This document shows, in pieces, positions 1 through 9,290 of a stretch of DNA of 64,000 bases (position 1 is its first letter; each line of letters starts with the position of its first letter). The translations under genes and the position numbers were made by a program. Source of the DNA: JAAGZL01 sp050288625 (GTDB lineage Bacteria; Pseudomonadota; Gammaproteobacteria; Chromatiales; Chromatiaceae); the NCBI GenBank assembly GCA_050288625.1, contig JBNKEE010000046.1, positions 1-64,000 on the forward strand. The letters are read 5' to 3'. Under the pieces are notes generated by a model that was not told the origin of the DNA, made no database searches, and worked only from the letters and a program-made list of their open reading frames with translations.

Positions 1-398
1 TCGAGGAACTCCTGTTCTTCCTGGCTGAGCTCGGATAGCGGTAGCTGTAATAGCGTGTCCCAATGCGGTTTGCCGCTGAACAGTTCGCCGTCCCACCAAA
101 CGTCGCCCGCCTCCAGCGCCTCCTGTTCGGTCTTGGACATCTTGGGCATGACCTTGCGAAACTGTTGCAGCAGGGGTGCGCTTACCCACTGGCGTCTCTG
201 TTCCGGGGCTAGATACAGCGCTAGGCATACACTGTAGATGATCCAGAAGAATACGGCCCACCCCAGGGCTAAAAGAGAGAACAGTTGCAATAAGATAAAT
301 AATATTGGCAGGCTAACGATCCAAACCTCTGCCCGAGCCGGTTTGTAGGCCAAGGCCCAGAGTGTAAGTAATATCAGGATGATACCGATGATGGTCAC
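1..398 (-). CDS. fadE: Acyl-CoA dehydrogenase FadE, N-terminal part (cut by window edge)
   Basis: Only the first 132 codons are present; the gene runs off the left edge. The protein starts with two hydrophobic segments (about residues 2-18 and 25-60), followed by 'FRKVMPKMSKTEQEAL' and 'WWDGELFSGKPHWD'. That arrangement matches the membrane-anchored start of the large FadE-type acyl-CoA dehydrogenases, which carry out the first oxidation step of fatty-acid beta-oxidation. I chose the GTG at 398 because GGAG lies about 9 bases upstream; an ATG start is not available in a sensible place. The catalytic flavin domain lies outside the window, so the family call rests on the N-terminal signature alone. 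It is divergent from the shikimate kinase gene, with a shared upstream region at 399-595. Confidence 0.8.
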   Translation of the reverse strand, partial: MTIIGIILILLTLWALAYKPARAEVWIVSLPILFILLQLFSLLALGWAVFFWIIYSVCLALYLAPEQRRQWVSAPLLQQFRKVMPKMSKTEQEALEAGDVWWDGELFSGKPHWDTLLQLPLSELSQEEQEFL

Positions 399-595
399 TG
401 TGCTGTCTCCAAAGTTTCTTTAGTATTTTTGTTAGAGCATACCCTTTCTTGCAGATCCTTATACGCAGGTGTTGTGAATAAAAGTATAGACCAAGGGTTG
501 GGGCGAAGTTGTCACGATCACGGCTAAACGGTTCCACTGCAATCCGTTATTGAAGTAGTATTGGCGTACCACATTATTAAATATCACCGAACCTT

Positions 596-1153
596 ATGAA
601 TATTGTACTAACTGGAATGCGCGGTGTCGGCAAATCCAATATCAGTCGTCGTTTGTGTCTGCTCACCAAGTGGCCGGTTCTTTCCACCGATCTCCTGATC
701 GAGTATGAGAATGGGGGTAAATCCATCCAGGAGATCATGGCTGAGAACGCTGGCGACTGGAGGGCATTCCGGGAGATGGAGTATCGGGTAGTGGAAAAGA
801 TATCCAGGTTCAATAATGTCATCGTGGACTGTGGCGGCGGGGTCATCGTGGATGTGGCGGATGATGGTTCCGAGATCTACAGCGAACGCAAGGTGGATCT
901 ATTGAAGGCCAACGGTCAGATCGTCTGGCTTAGGGCGGATATCGAACGGTTGGCAGCGAAGGTGAAGGGAGATAAGAGGCGTCCTACACTTGATGAGACC
1001 AGGTCGGCACTAGAGGTTATGCAACGACGTCTCCCCTTTTACCAACGTGCGGCAGACATCGTTCTGGATATTGAAGACAAGGGCCGGAGAAAGGCTGCAC
1101 GCAAACTATACCGCAAAATCTTCCGACATGCCCCGCCGGATGTTGCCCTCTAG
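596..1153 (+). CDS. aroK: Shikimate kinase
   Basis: Phosphorylates shikimate to shikimate 3-phosphate in the chorismate pathway (cytoplasm). The 185-residue protein has the family's key elements: P-loop GMRGVGKS (residues 7-14), shikimate-binding Asp32 in 'STD', Arg59, the Gly-rich CGGGV (79-83), 'RRPTL' in the lid and a late Arg in 'RLPFYQRAAD'. Length is near the usual 170-180 residues. It stands alone: aroB, its usual partner, is not next to it, and it occupies the place upstream of carA where dapB is often found in proteobacteria. It may therefore be a second shikimate kinase or a relative acting on another substrate; the conserved residues favour shikimate kinase. No strong Shine-Dalgarno sequence is visible before the ATG. 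Confidence 0.82.
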   Translation: MNIVLTGMRGVGKSNISRRLCLLTKWPVLSTDLLIEYENGGKSIQEIMAENAGDWRAFREMEYRVVEKISRFNNVIVDCGGGVIVDVADDGSEIYSERKVDLLKANGQIVWLRADIERLAAKVKGDKRRPTLDETRSALEVMQRRLPFYQRAADIVLDIEDKGRRKAARKLYRKIFRHAPPDVAL

Positions 1154-1316
1154 CCATCGAATGGCAGGATTTGAATAGACGAGTCAACCCACATCAAGTA
1201 GAATGATTTCTCAAGTTGGCGCTGCCAAATAGGTAGTGTCGCCCCCTAATAGGTTTTTGTTTTCGGGCGTACCGGATTGGTCCGTCCGTTTTAGTATGCC
1301 CGAGAGGACAGTTCCT

Positions 1317-2468
1317 TTGAGAAAACCCGCTTTATTGGTCCTTGAAGATGGAACCATCTTCCGTGGCGACTCCATTGGGGCCGACGGCAAGACCATAGGG
1401 GAGGTGGTGTTCAATACCGCCATGACCGGTTACCAGGAGATCCTGACCGACCCTTCATACGCCAGACAGATCGTTACCCTCACCTACCCCCATATCGGCA
1501 ATACCGGCACCAATGATGAAGACGAAGAGTCCGCAGCCATATACGCCGCCGGGCTGATCATTCGCGACCTGCCATTGCTGGCCAGCAACTGGCGTAATCA
1601 GAAGCCACTGGATGAGTACTTGTATGAGAACGGCATTGTGGCCATCGCCGATATAGATACCCGTAAGCTCACCCGCATCCTCAGGGAGAAGGGCGCTCAG
1701 AGTGGTTGCATTATCGCCGGAGACGATCTGGATGAGGCGGCAGCCCTGGATGCGGCGAAGGCGTTTCCCGGTCTCAAAGGCATGGACCTGGCGAAAGAGG
1801 TCACCACGGAGAGTCTGTATCAGTGGACCCAGGGCACTTGGGATCTGGAGCAGGGGCTGCCGGAGCCGCATGGATTTAATGCAGAGGAACTTCCGCATCA
1901 TGTGGTGGCCTTCGACTACGGCGTCAAACGCAACATCCTGCGTATGCTGGTGGATCGGGGTTGCCGGGTGACCGTGGTGCCGGCCCAGACACCGGCTTCT
2001 GAGGTAATGGCGCTGAACCCTGATGGGGTCTTCCTATCCAACGGCCCAGGCGACCCAGAGCCATGCGGCTACGCCATAGCTGCGATCCGGGAGATCATCG
2101 AGGCAGACATCCCCGTATTTGGCATCTGTCTGGGGCACCAGCTGTTAGGCCTCGCCAGTGGTGCTCGCACAGTGAAGATGAAATTCGGCCACCACGGCGC
2201 CAACCACCCGGTTCAGGACCTGGAAAACAAGACCGTTATGATCACCAGCCAGAACCATGGTTTTGCGGTGGATGAAGAGGGCCTTCCCACAATCCTGAAG
2301 ATGACCCATCGCTCCCTGTTTGATGGTTCGCTGCAGGGGATACATCGTACCGACAGACCGGCATTCGGGTTTCAAGGTCATCCTGAGGCCAGCCCGGGTC
2401 CCCATGATGTAGCGCCGTTGTTTGATCACTTTATTGAGCTGATGCAGTCAGCAACTGAAAGCAAGTAG
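1317..2468 (+). CDS. carA: Carbamoyl-phosphate synthase small (glutaminase) subunit
   Basis: Hydrolyses glutamine and channels ammonia to CarB for carbamoyl phosphate, the precursor of arginine and pyrimidines. The N-terminal small-subunit domain ('ALLVLEDGT', 'TGYQEILTDPSY') is followed by a class I glutamine amidotransferase domain with nucleophile Cys271 in GICLGHQ and the His355/Glu357 pair in 'GHPEA'. The frame is open back to 1236 and has an ATG at 1296. I prefer the TTG at 1317, because AGAGGA lies about 9 bases upstream and the resulting 383-residue protein aligns with E. coli CarA from its first residue. The stop codon abuts the carB ATG, so the two subunits are co-translated. The 163-base gap upstream holds no gene. 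Confidence 0.96.
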   Translation: MRKPALLVLEDGTIFRGDSIGADGKTIGEVVFNTAMTGYQEILTDPSYARQIVTLTYPHIGNTGTNDEDEESAAIYAAGLIIRDLPLLASNWRNQKPLDEYLYENGIVAIADIDTRKLTRILREKGAQSGCIIAGDDLDEAAALDAAKAFPGLKGMDLAKEVTTESLYQWTQGTWDLEQGLPEPHGFNAEELPHHVVAFDYGVKRNILRMLVDRGCRVTVVPAQTPASEVMALNPDGVFLSNGPGDPEPCGYAIAAIREIIEADIPVFGICLGHQLLGLASGARTVKMKFGHHGANHPVQDLENKTVMITSQNHGFAVDEEGLPTILKMTHRSLFDGSLQGIHRTDRPAFGFQGHPEASPGPHDVAPLFDHFIELMQSATESK

Positions 2469-5400
2469 ATGCCAAAAAGAACAGACATAAAAAGTATCCT
2501 GATTATCGGCGCTGGACCCATCGTCATCGGCCAGGCCTGTGAGTTTGATTATTCTGGCGCGCAGGCCTGCAAGGCCCTGGGGGAAGAGGGGTACAGGGTT
2601 ATTCTGGTCAACTCCAATCCGGCCACAATCATGACCGATCCGGAGATGGCTGACGCCATCTACATAGAGCCGATCACTTGGAAGACCGTGGCCAGGGTGA
2701 TCGAGAAGGAACGTCCGGACGCGCTGTTACCCACCATGGGTGGCCAGACTGCCCTCAACTGCGCCCTGGACTTGGTGCGGGAGGGTGTGCTGGAGAAGTA
2801 TGGGGTAGAGATGATAGGTGCGTCCCGCGAGGCCATTGACAAGGCCGAGGACCGCGACCTGTTCCGTAAGGCCATGCACAAGATTGGTCTGGATATGCCC
2901 CGTTCCGCCATTGCCCATAGCATGGAAGAGGCGCATCAGGTGCAGGCCCAGATAGGCTTTCCCACCATCATCCGTCCATCCTTCACCATGGGTGGTTCAG
3001 GGGGTGGTATTGCATATAACAAGGATGAATTCGAGGAGATCTGCGCACGCGGTCTGGATCTCTCACCTACCAGCGAACTGTTGATTGAAGAGTCGGCCCT
3101 GGGCTGGAAAGAGTATGAGATGGAAGTGGTGCGCGATCACAAGGACAATTGCATCATTATCTGCTCTATCGAGAACCTGGACCCCATGGGGGTACACACC
3201 GGCGACTCCATCACCGTGGCCCCGGCCCAGACCCTGACCGACAAAGAGTATCAGATCATGCGCGACGCCTCCCTGGCGGTACTGCGCGAGATCGGCGTTG
3301 ATACCGGCGGTTCCAACGTGCAGTTCGCCATCAATCCCAAGGACGGGCGTATGATCATCATCGAGATGAATCCGCGTGTCTCCCGTTCCTCCGCCCTGGC
3401 CTCCAAGGCCACCGGCTTTCCTATTGCCAAGGTTGCCGCCAAACTGGCGGTGGGCTTTACCTTGGATGAGTTGCGCAACGAGATCACCGGCGGCGCCACC
3501 CCGGCCTCCTTCGAGCCATCCATCGATTACGTAGTCACCAAGGTTCCACGCTTCGCCTTCGAGAAATTCCCCCAGGCCCCGGACCGTCTCACCACCCAGA
3601 TGAAATCTGTAGGAGAGGTGATGGCCATCGGCCGCACCTTCCAAGAGTCTCTGCAGAAGGCCCTGCGTGGGTTGGAGACCGGCATGCACGGTCTGGATGA
3701 GATCGTGGATCTGAAATCTAAAGGCGCCAAAGATGAGATCCTGCGTGAGCTACGTCAGCCGGGGGCTGAGCGTTTACGCTTTCTTGCCGATGCCTTCCGT
3801 TACGGCATGTCTATGGAAGAGGTGTTCGAGGCGACGGCGATAGATCCATGGTTCTTGGTGCAGATCGAAGAGCTTATTAAACTGGAAGCGGAGGTGCGTG
3901 CAGGCGGAATCGATTCTCTCGAAGCAAGGCGTATGCGCTATCTGAAGCGCAAGGGTTTTTCCGATGGGCGTCTGGGGATACTGGCGGGGGTTCCGGAAAA
4001 GGTACTGCGCCGGAGACGTCATGACATGGGTGTGCGTCCGGTCTACAAACGGGTGGATACCTGTGCGGCCGAGTTCGCCACCAGTACCGCCTATCTCTAC
4101 TCCACCTATGAAGAGGAGTGTGAGGCGGCTCCGACCGAGCGTAAGAAGATCATGGTCCTTGGTGGGGGGCCAAACCGCATCGGTCAGGGCATAGAATTTG
4201 ATTACTGTTGCGTGCATGCGGCCTTCGCTATGCGCGACGACGGTTACGAGACCATTATGGTCAACTGCAATCCAGAGACTGTGTCTACCGACTATGACAC
4301 CTCCGACCGGCTCTATTTTGAGCCGCTGACCCTGGAGGATGTGCTGGAGATTATTGAACTGGAAAGTCCCACCGGTGTGATCGTACAGTACGGCGGCCAG
4401 ACTCCGCTCAAGCTTGCCCGCGACCTGGAGGCTGCGGGCGCGCCTATCATCGGCACTAGTCCGGATTCTATTGACCTGGCCGAAGACCGCGAGAGATTCC
4501 AAAAGCTGGTGGAGAAACTAAATCTAAAGCAGCCACCCAACCGCACGGCAGTGGAGACCGAGCAGGCGGTGAAGCTGGCAGATGAGATTGGCTACCCGCT
4601 TGTGGTGCGTCCATCCTATGTGTTGGGTGGACGCGCTATGGAGATAGTCTATGAGGAGGATGATCTGCGCCGCTATATGCGTGAGGCAGTGAGCGTGTCC
4701 AATGACTCTCCAGTGTTGCTGGATCGTTTTCTGAATGACGCCATCGAAGTGGATATCGACGCCATCTGCGATGGCAAGGATGTGCTGATAGGCAGCATCA
4801 TGGAACATATTGAGGAGGCCGGGGTGCACTCCGGAGACTCTGCCTGCTCCCTGCCACCCTATACCTTGTCTAAGTCAGTCCAGGACCGGATGCGTCAGCA
4901 GATCAGAGATATGGCCTTCGAGCTGAAGGTGGTGGGTCTTATGAATACCCAGTTTGCCATCCAGGATGACGAGATCTATCTGCTGGAGGTGAATCCGCGG
5001 GCCTCTCGCACCGTACCTTTTGTATCTAAGGCTACAGGTGTTCAGCTGGCCAAGGTTGCGGCACGTTGCATGGTTGGGGTCAGTCTGAAAGAACAGGGCA
5101 TGACCGAAGAGGTTATTCCAAAGAACTATTTCGTCAAAGAGGCGGTCTTCCCCTTCATCAAGTTCCCTGGTGTGGACACCTTGCTAGGTCCGGAGATGAA
5201 ATCTACGGGCGAAGTGATGGGGGTGGGCAAGACATTTGGTGAGGCCTTCGCCAAGGCGGTGGAGGGTGGCGGTACGGCCCTGCCCAAGAGTGGACGTGCC
5301 TTGTTATCAGTGCGTGATGCAGATAAGGTCCGACTGATAGATGTGGCCCGTACTATGCGTGAGCTGGGATTTAAGCTATACGGTACTGGTGGAACAGCAA

Positions 5401-5684
5401 GAGCGGTGCAGGCCGCCGGTATCGAATGTGAGCGCGTAAACAAGGTGGCCGAGGGTAGGCCACACATAGTGGACATGATCAAAAATGACTTCTTTAGCAT
5501 TATCGTAAATACCACGGAAGGGAAACAGGCGATAGCGGATTCTAGAGAGATCAGATGCTCCGCGCTGCAACACAAGGTAAGCTATACCACCACCATGTCT
5601 GGAGCCGAGGCCTATTGCATGGCGGTGAAACAATTAGATGATGTCGACGTAAACAGTCTGCAAGAGCTGCACGCACAGGTTTGA
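2469..5684 (+). CDS. carB: Carbamoyl-phosphate synthase large subunit
   Basis: Makes carbamoyl phosphate from bicarbonate, ammonia delivered by CarA and two ATP. The 1071 residues match the usual length. Two homologous ATP-grasp halves are visible: the first begins 'IIGAGPIVIGQACEFDYSG', the second (about residue 555) 'GGGPNRIGQGIEFDY'. Each carries the 'MNPRVSRSSALASKATG' / 'VNPRASRTVPFVSKATG' type metal and nucleotide-binding segment. The oligomerisation region lies between them, and the last 135 residues form the MGS-like allosteric domain ('YGTGGTARAVQAAGIECERVNKV' region). The start codon touches the carA stop, so expression is coupled. Several antisense open frames overlap this gene; they are codon-bias shadows. 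Confidence 0.98.
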   Translation: MPKRTDIKSILIIGAGPIVIGQACEFDYSGAQACKALGEEGYRVILVNSNPATIMTDPEMADAIYIEPITWKTVARVIEKERPDALLPTMGGQTALNCALDLVREGVLEKYGVEMIGASREAIDKAEDRDLFRKAMHKIGLDMPRSAIAHSMEEAHQVQAQIGFPTIIRPSFTMGGSGGGIAYNKDEFEEICARGLDLSPTSELLIEESALGWKEYEMEVVRDHKDNCIIICSIENLDPMGVHTGDSITVAPAQTLTDKEYQIMRDASLAVLREIGVDTGGSNVQFAINPKDGRMIIIEMNPRVSRSSALASKATGFPIAKVAAKLAVGFTLDELRNEITGGATPASFEPSIDYVVTKVPRFAFEKFPQAPDRLTTQMKSVGEVMAIGRTFQESLQKALRGLETGMHGLDEIVDLKSKGAKDEILRELRQPGAERLRFLADAFRYGMSMEEVFEATAIDPWFLVQIEELIKLEAEVRAGGIDSLEARRMRYLKRKGFSDGRLGILAGVPEKVLRRRRHDMGVRPVYKRVDTCAAEFATSTAYLYSTYEEECEAAPTERKKIMVLGGGPNRIGQGIEFDYCCVHAAFAMRDDGYETIMVNCNPETVSTDYDTSDRLYFEPLTLEDVLEIIELESPTGVIVQYGGQTPLKLARDLEAAGAPIIGTSPDSIDLAEDRERFQKLVEKLNLKQPPNRTAVETEQAVKLADEIGYPLVVRPSYVLGGRAMEIVYEEDDLRRYMREAVSVSNDSPVLLDRFLNDAIEVDIDAICDGKDVLIGSIMEHIEEAGVHSGDSACSLPPYTLSKSVQDRMRQQIRDMAFELKVVGLMNTQFAIQDDEIYLLEVNPRASRTVPFVSKATGVQLAKVAARCMVGVSLKEQGMTEEVIPKNYFVKEAVFPFIKFPGVDTLLGPEMKSTGEVMGVGKTFGEAFAKAVEGGGTALPKSGRALLSVRDADKVRLIDVARTMRELGFKLYGTGGTARAVQAAGIECERVNKVAEGRPHIVDMIKNDFFSIIVNTTEGKQAIADSREIRCSALQHKVSYTTTMSGAEAYCMAVKQLDDVDVNSLQELHAQV

Positions 5685-5705
5685 TGAGGTCGAAGGAAGG
5701 TAGAT

Positions 5706-6182
5706 ATGAGTAAGGTACCGCTTACCGTCAGAGGTGCTGAGATGCTGCGGGCAGAGCTGACGAAGTTGAAGAATGAAGACCGCCCAAAGGTCATCGCGGC
5801 CATTGCTGAGGCCCGTGCCCACGGCGATCTGAAAGAGAACGCAGAGTATCACGCTGCCCGTGAGCAGCAGGGGTTTATCGAAGGTCGCATCAAGGACATT
5901 GAGGGGAAGCTGTCCCATGCCCAGATCATCGATGTCACCACCATAGACGCTGGCGGTAAGGTGGTGTTCGGCGCAACCGTAGACGTGTATGAAGAAGAAG
6001 ACGATACGGAACATACCTTCCGGATAGTGGGTGAAGACGAAGCCAATTATAAAGACGGTCTTATCTCTGTGAGCTCACCTATGGCCCGCGCCTTGATCGG
6101 AAAAGAAGAAGGGGATGTGGCCGTCGTGGATACCCCTAAGGGCCCAAGGCATTTGGATATTCTAGAAGTGAGATACGAGTAA
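5706..6182 (+). CDS. greA: Transcription elongation factor GreA
   Basis: Rescues backtracked RNA polymerase by stimulating cleavage of the transcript 3' end inside the secondary channel. The 158-residue protein has the standard length. An N-terminal coiled-coil finger (about 1-75) carries the acidic tip region 'GDLKENAEYHAAREQQ'. A C-terminal FKBP-like domain ends in 'ALIGKEEGDVAVVDTP...LDILEVRYE'. It starts 21 bases after carB with GAAGG upstream of the ATG, in the order carA-carB-greA commonly seen in gammaproteobacteria, and probably belongs to the same transcript. Confidence 0.97.
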   Translation: MSKVPLTVRGAEMLRAELTKLKNEDRPKVIAAIAEARAHGDLKENAEYHAAREQQGFIEGRIKDIEGKLSHAQIIDVTTIDAGGKVVFGATVDVYEEEDDTEHTFRIVGEDEANYKDGLISVSSPMARALIGKEEGDVAVVDTPKGPRHLDILEVRYE

Positions 6183-6195
6183 AAGCGCATTATTT

Positions 6196-6486
6196 CTACA
6201 CCTTGATCTTAGGCCTCTTCGGATGCCTGCGATAGAGGGCGGCAATATGTCCTATAGAATGGACAAAGTCTGCACCGGTCTTTTCGCATATTTCTTCAAT
6301 CATTGCTTTTTTCTTATTCCGCTCCCCGCCGCTTAGTTTAAGCTTGATAAGTTCGTGGGAATCCAGGGCGATATCGATCTCGTTTAAAACACCCTCGCTC
6401 AGGCCGTTTTGGCCGATTATGACCACTGGTTTGAGGTGATGGACCAGTTTCTTCAATCCGCGGCGCTGTTGTTCGGTTATTGCCAT
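6196..6486 (-). CDS. yhbY: YhbY-family ribosome-assembly RNA-binding protein
   Basis: A 96-residue CRS1/YhbY (CRM) domain protein that binds pre-50S ribosomal particles in related bacteria. It starts 'MAITEQQRRGLKKLVHHLKP', has the conserved 'VIIGQNGLSEGVLNEI' loop and 'HELIKLKL', and ends in a basic tail (RRHPKRPKIKV). It lies between greA and rlmE on the opposite strand and is divergent from rlmE, the classic arrangement in E. coli and relatives. The 146 bases between the yhbY and rlmE start codons must hold both promoters. Confidence 0.95.
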   Translation of the reverse strand: MAITEQQRRGLKKLVHHLKPVVIIGQNGLSEGVLNEIDIALDSHELIKLKLSGGERNKKKAMIEEICEKTGADFVHSIGHIAALYRRHPKRPKIKV

Positions 6487-6632
6487 TTTTGTCTCTCAGG
6501 AAAAATGCCGATTATAGCCTAGTTCTTACATAAGGCCTGATTGTCGTGACTTTGGTAGTATACAATCATCCTGATTACTGATGGTTTGAGAATCGTCACC
6601 ACAATTTCTCGCATGATCTGATAGATTGAAGA

Positions 6633-7253
6633 ATGAAACGCAGCAAAAGTAGCCGACAATGGCTGGATCGCCATTTTAAGGACGAGTATGTTCAAAAATC
6701 CCATAAGGATGGGTTTCGTTCCCGTGCGGCGTACAAGCTACAGGAGATACAGGAGCGTGATCGCCTGATCAAGCCGAGCCATCTGGTGGTGGATCTGGGG
6801 GCCGCGCCTGGGGGGTGGTCTCAGTACGCCAGAAGGCTTGTAGGAGGTAACGGTGGGGTGGTGGCGCTGGATATCCTGCCAATGGACCCTATTGATGGCG
6901 TTTCTTTTATTCAGGGAGATTTTCGGGAGGAGTCTGTATTGGCACAGTTGCAGAGGTTACTTGATGGTTCTGAGGTGGATCTTGTTATTTCAGATATGGC
7001 CCCCAATGTAACCGGTATGGCGGTTGTGGATCAGCCCAGGTCTATGTATCTGTGCGAGTTGGCCCTGGACTTTACACGGAATTGCTTGAAACCAGGCGGA
7101 TCTATGGTGGTCAAAGTCTTTCAGGGAGAGGGTTTTGATCAGTATATGCGCGATCTGCGCGCCGTGTTTAACAAGGTGGTCGCCAGGAAGCCCAAGGCCT
7201 CTAGACCTAAGAGTAGGGAGGTCTACCTGGTAGCTACCGGGTTTAAAGGGTAA
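6633..7253 (+). CDS. rlmE: 23S rRNA 2'-O-ribose methyltransferase RlmE (FtsJ/RrmJ)
   Basis: Methylates the 2'-OH of U2552 in the 50S A-loop using S-adenosylmethionine. The 206 residues match the family. The Rossmann glycine loop 'VVDLGAAPGGWSQYA' starts near residue 52. The K-D-K-E catalytic set is visible: Lys35 in 'AAYKL', the Asp of 'ISDMAPN', the Lys of 'MVVKVFQGEG' and the Glu of 'SREVYLV'. It precedes ftsH by 108 bases in the conserved rlmE-ftsH order; in E. coli the two form a heat-shock operon. A short hairpin with an A-rich loop just downstream lacks a T tract, so I do not call it a terminator. Confidence 0.96.
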   Translation: MKRSKSSRQWLDRHFKDEYVQKSHKDGFRSRAAYKLQEIQERDRLIKPSHLVVDLGAAPGGWSQYARRLVGGNGGVVALDILPMDPIDGVSFIQGDFREESVLAQLQRLLDGSEVDLVISDMAPNVTGMAVVDQPRSMYLCELALDFTRNCLKPGGSMVVKVFQGEGFDQYMRDLRAVFNKVVARKPKASRPKSREVYLVATGFKG

Positions 7254-7361
7254 ATAGCCGTGGTCTAAAAAAGACCGAATAAGTTGCCAGATTTTAAATT
7301 AAACTGTGGCTATACACAGGTTAATAGCTGATATCTAGATAGATCTGCAGAGGATTGGACA

Positions 7362-9278
7362 TTGAATGACTTGGTAAAAAATCTGATTTTATGGGTAATC
7401 ATCGCGATCGTCCTGATGTCAGTATTCAACAATTTTAACGCGCAAAAGATGAACTCAACCAGCATGAACTATTCTGAGTTCATCTCTCAGGTTAAGAATG
7501 GATCGGTTGAATCGGTGAAGATCTCCGGTAACACCATCGAAGGTAAACTCCGTTCCGGTGATACCTTTGTCACAGAGAGCCCCGGTGACGGAGGTCTAGT
7601 GGGTGACCTGTTGAACAACGATGTTAAGATTCAGGCCGTACCGCCAGAGAAGCCATCGGTCCTGATGTCAATACTTATCAACTGGTTTCCGCTGTTTATC
7701 TTGATCGGACTGTGGATCTTCTTCATGCGTCAGATGCAGGGCGGAGGAGGTGGCCGTGGCGCCATGTCCTTCGGTAAGAGCAAGGCCCGTATGCTCACAG
7801 AGGATCAGGTGAAGGTGACCTTTGCCGATGTGGCCGGGGTTGAGGAGGCCAAGGAAGAGGTGTCGGAGATGGTGGAGTTCCTACGCGATCCTGGCAAGTT
7901 CCAGAAGCTTGGGGGCAAGATACCCCGTGGTGTGCTGATGGTAGGTTCCCCGGGTACCGGTAAGACCCTCCTGGCCCGCGCCATTGCGGGGGAGGCCAAG
8001 GTGCCTTTCTTTACCATCTCCGGTTCTGACTTTGTAGAGATGTTTGTGGGAGTGGGTGCGTCCCGTGTCCGTGATATGTTCGAACAGGCCAAAAAGCACG
8101 CTCCATGTATCATCTTCATTGATGAGATAGACGCGGTCGGTAGACACCGTGGCGCCGGCTTGGGTGGTGGTCACGATGAGCGCGAGCAGACCCTGAACCA
8201 GTTGCTGGTTGAGATGGACGGCTTTGAGGGTAACGAAGGCGTTATCGTGATTGCCGCAACCAACCGTCCTGATGTCCTTGACCCTGCACTGCTGCGTCCT
8301 GGCCGCTTCGACCGCCAGGTGGTGGTACCTCTGCCAGATATCCGGGGCCGCGAGCAAATCCTTAAGGTACACATGCGTAAGGTGCCGATCTCCGAGGACG
8401 TAAAGCCCGAATTGATTGCGCGCGGCACCCCTGGGTTCTCCGGTGCCGATCTGGCAAATTTGGTAAACGAGGCAGCGTTGTTCGCCGCCCGTGAGAATAA
8501 GCGCCTGGTAGATATGGAGGATATGGAGAAGGCCAAAGACAAGATCATGATGGGCACCGAACGCCGCTCTATGGTCATGAGTGACGATGAGAAGAGGCTG
8601 ACCGCATATCATGAGGCCGGACATGCCATCGTTGGGCGTCTGGTCCCGTCCCATGACCCTGTATACAAGGTAAGCATCATACCACGTGGCCGAGCCCTGG
8701 GTGTGACCATGTTTCTGCCGGAAGAGGATCGCTACAGCATGAGCAAGGAGCGCCTGGAGAGTCAGATCTCAAGCCTGTTCGGGGGACGCATTGCCGAAGA
8801 GATCACCTTCGGTCCGGAGAAGATTACCACCGGCGCCTCCAACGATATCAAGCGGGCAACCGAGATCGCCCGCAACATGGTTACCAAGTGGGGCCTTTCA
8901 GAAAAGCTTGGTCCTCTTGCATATGGTGATGAAGAGGAAGAGGTGTTTTTGGGACGATCAGTAACCCAACATAAAAATGTGTCTGATGACACGGCTCACG
9001 CTATTGATAGTGAGATCAGGGAGATTATTGACTGTAACTATAAGCGGTCTGAACGGATACTCAAAGAGAACCTGGATAAGCTGGAGACCATGGCGCAGGC
9101 CTTGATCAAATACGAGACTATCGATTCCAATCAGATCGACGACATCATGGCCGGAAAGACACCAAGGGAGCCGGAAGGGTGGAACGACTCTGAGCCTAAA
9201 TCCGGGAACGGAGTAAAGGTTGGACCGAAGAAGAAGGACTCCAAAGGCGAGATCGGAGGACCGGCTGGACAGCACTGA
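7362..9278 (+). CDS. ftsH: ATP-dependent zinc metalloprotease FtsH
   Basis: Membrane-anchored AAA+ protease that degrades damaged membrane proteins and short-lived regulators. The 638-residue protein has two transmembrane segments (about 5-23 and 103-121) flanking a periplasmic loop. The AAA domain follows, with Walker A at 195-202, Walker B 'IIFIDEIDAVG' and the second-region-of-homology motif 'RPGRFDR'. The zinc protease motif HEAGH is at 417-421. Walker A reads GSPGTGKT where most FtsH have GPPGTGKT, a mild deviation that should not abolish binding. The start is a TTG with AGAGGA 8 bases upstream; the nearby ATG is out of frame. folP follows 12 bases after the stop. Confidence 0.97.
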   Translation: MNDLVKNLILWVIIAIVLMSVFNNFNAQKMNSTSMNYSEFISQVKNGSVESVKISGNTIEGKLRSGDTFVTESPGDGGLVGDLLNNDVKIQAVPPEKPSVLMSILINWFPLFILIGLWIFFMRQMQGGGGGRGAMSFGKSKARMLTEDQVKVTFADVAGVEEAKEEVSEMVEFLRDPGKFQKLGGKIPRGVLMVGSPGTGKTLLARAIAGEAKVPFFTISGSDFVEMFVGVGASRVRDMFEQAKKHAPCIIFIDEIDAVGRHRGAGLGGGHDEREQTLNQLLVEMDGFEGNEGVIVIAATNRPDVLDPALLRPGRFDRQVVVPLPDIRGREQILKVHMRKVPISEDVKPELIARGTPGFSGADLANLVNEAALFAARENKRLVDMEDMEKAKDKIMMGTERRSMVMSDDEKRLTAYHEAGHAIVGRLVPSHDPVYKVSIIPRGRALGVTMFLPEEDRYSMSKERLESQISSLFGGRIAEEITFGPEKITTGASNDIKRATEIARNMVTKWGLSEKLGPLAYGDEEEEVFLGRSVTQHKNVSDDTAHAIDSEIREIIDCNYKRSERILKENLDKLETMAQALIKYETIDSNQIDDIMAGKTPREPEGWNDSEPKSGNGVKVGPKKKDSKGEIGGPAGQH

Positions 9279-9290
9279 TAGTCTGAAGAC

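Noticed and set aside
1216..1228. TTGGC-GCT-GCCAA palindrome upstream of carA as an operator
   Set aside because: Very short and expected by chance; no regulator or matching second site identified.
3774..4502. 242-residue antisense frame in carB
   Set aside because: Shadow of a well-conserved coding region.
7263..7277. Hairpin GGTCT-AAAAA-AGACC after rlmE as a terminator
   Set aside because: Stem is only 5 bases and no T tract follows; ftsH is probably co-transcribed with rlmE.
7944..7967. FtsH Walker A with Ser for Pro as a sign of a broken enzyme
   Set aside because: The Gly-Lys-Thr core and all other AAA and protease motifs are intact, so the enzyme should work.
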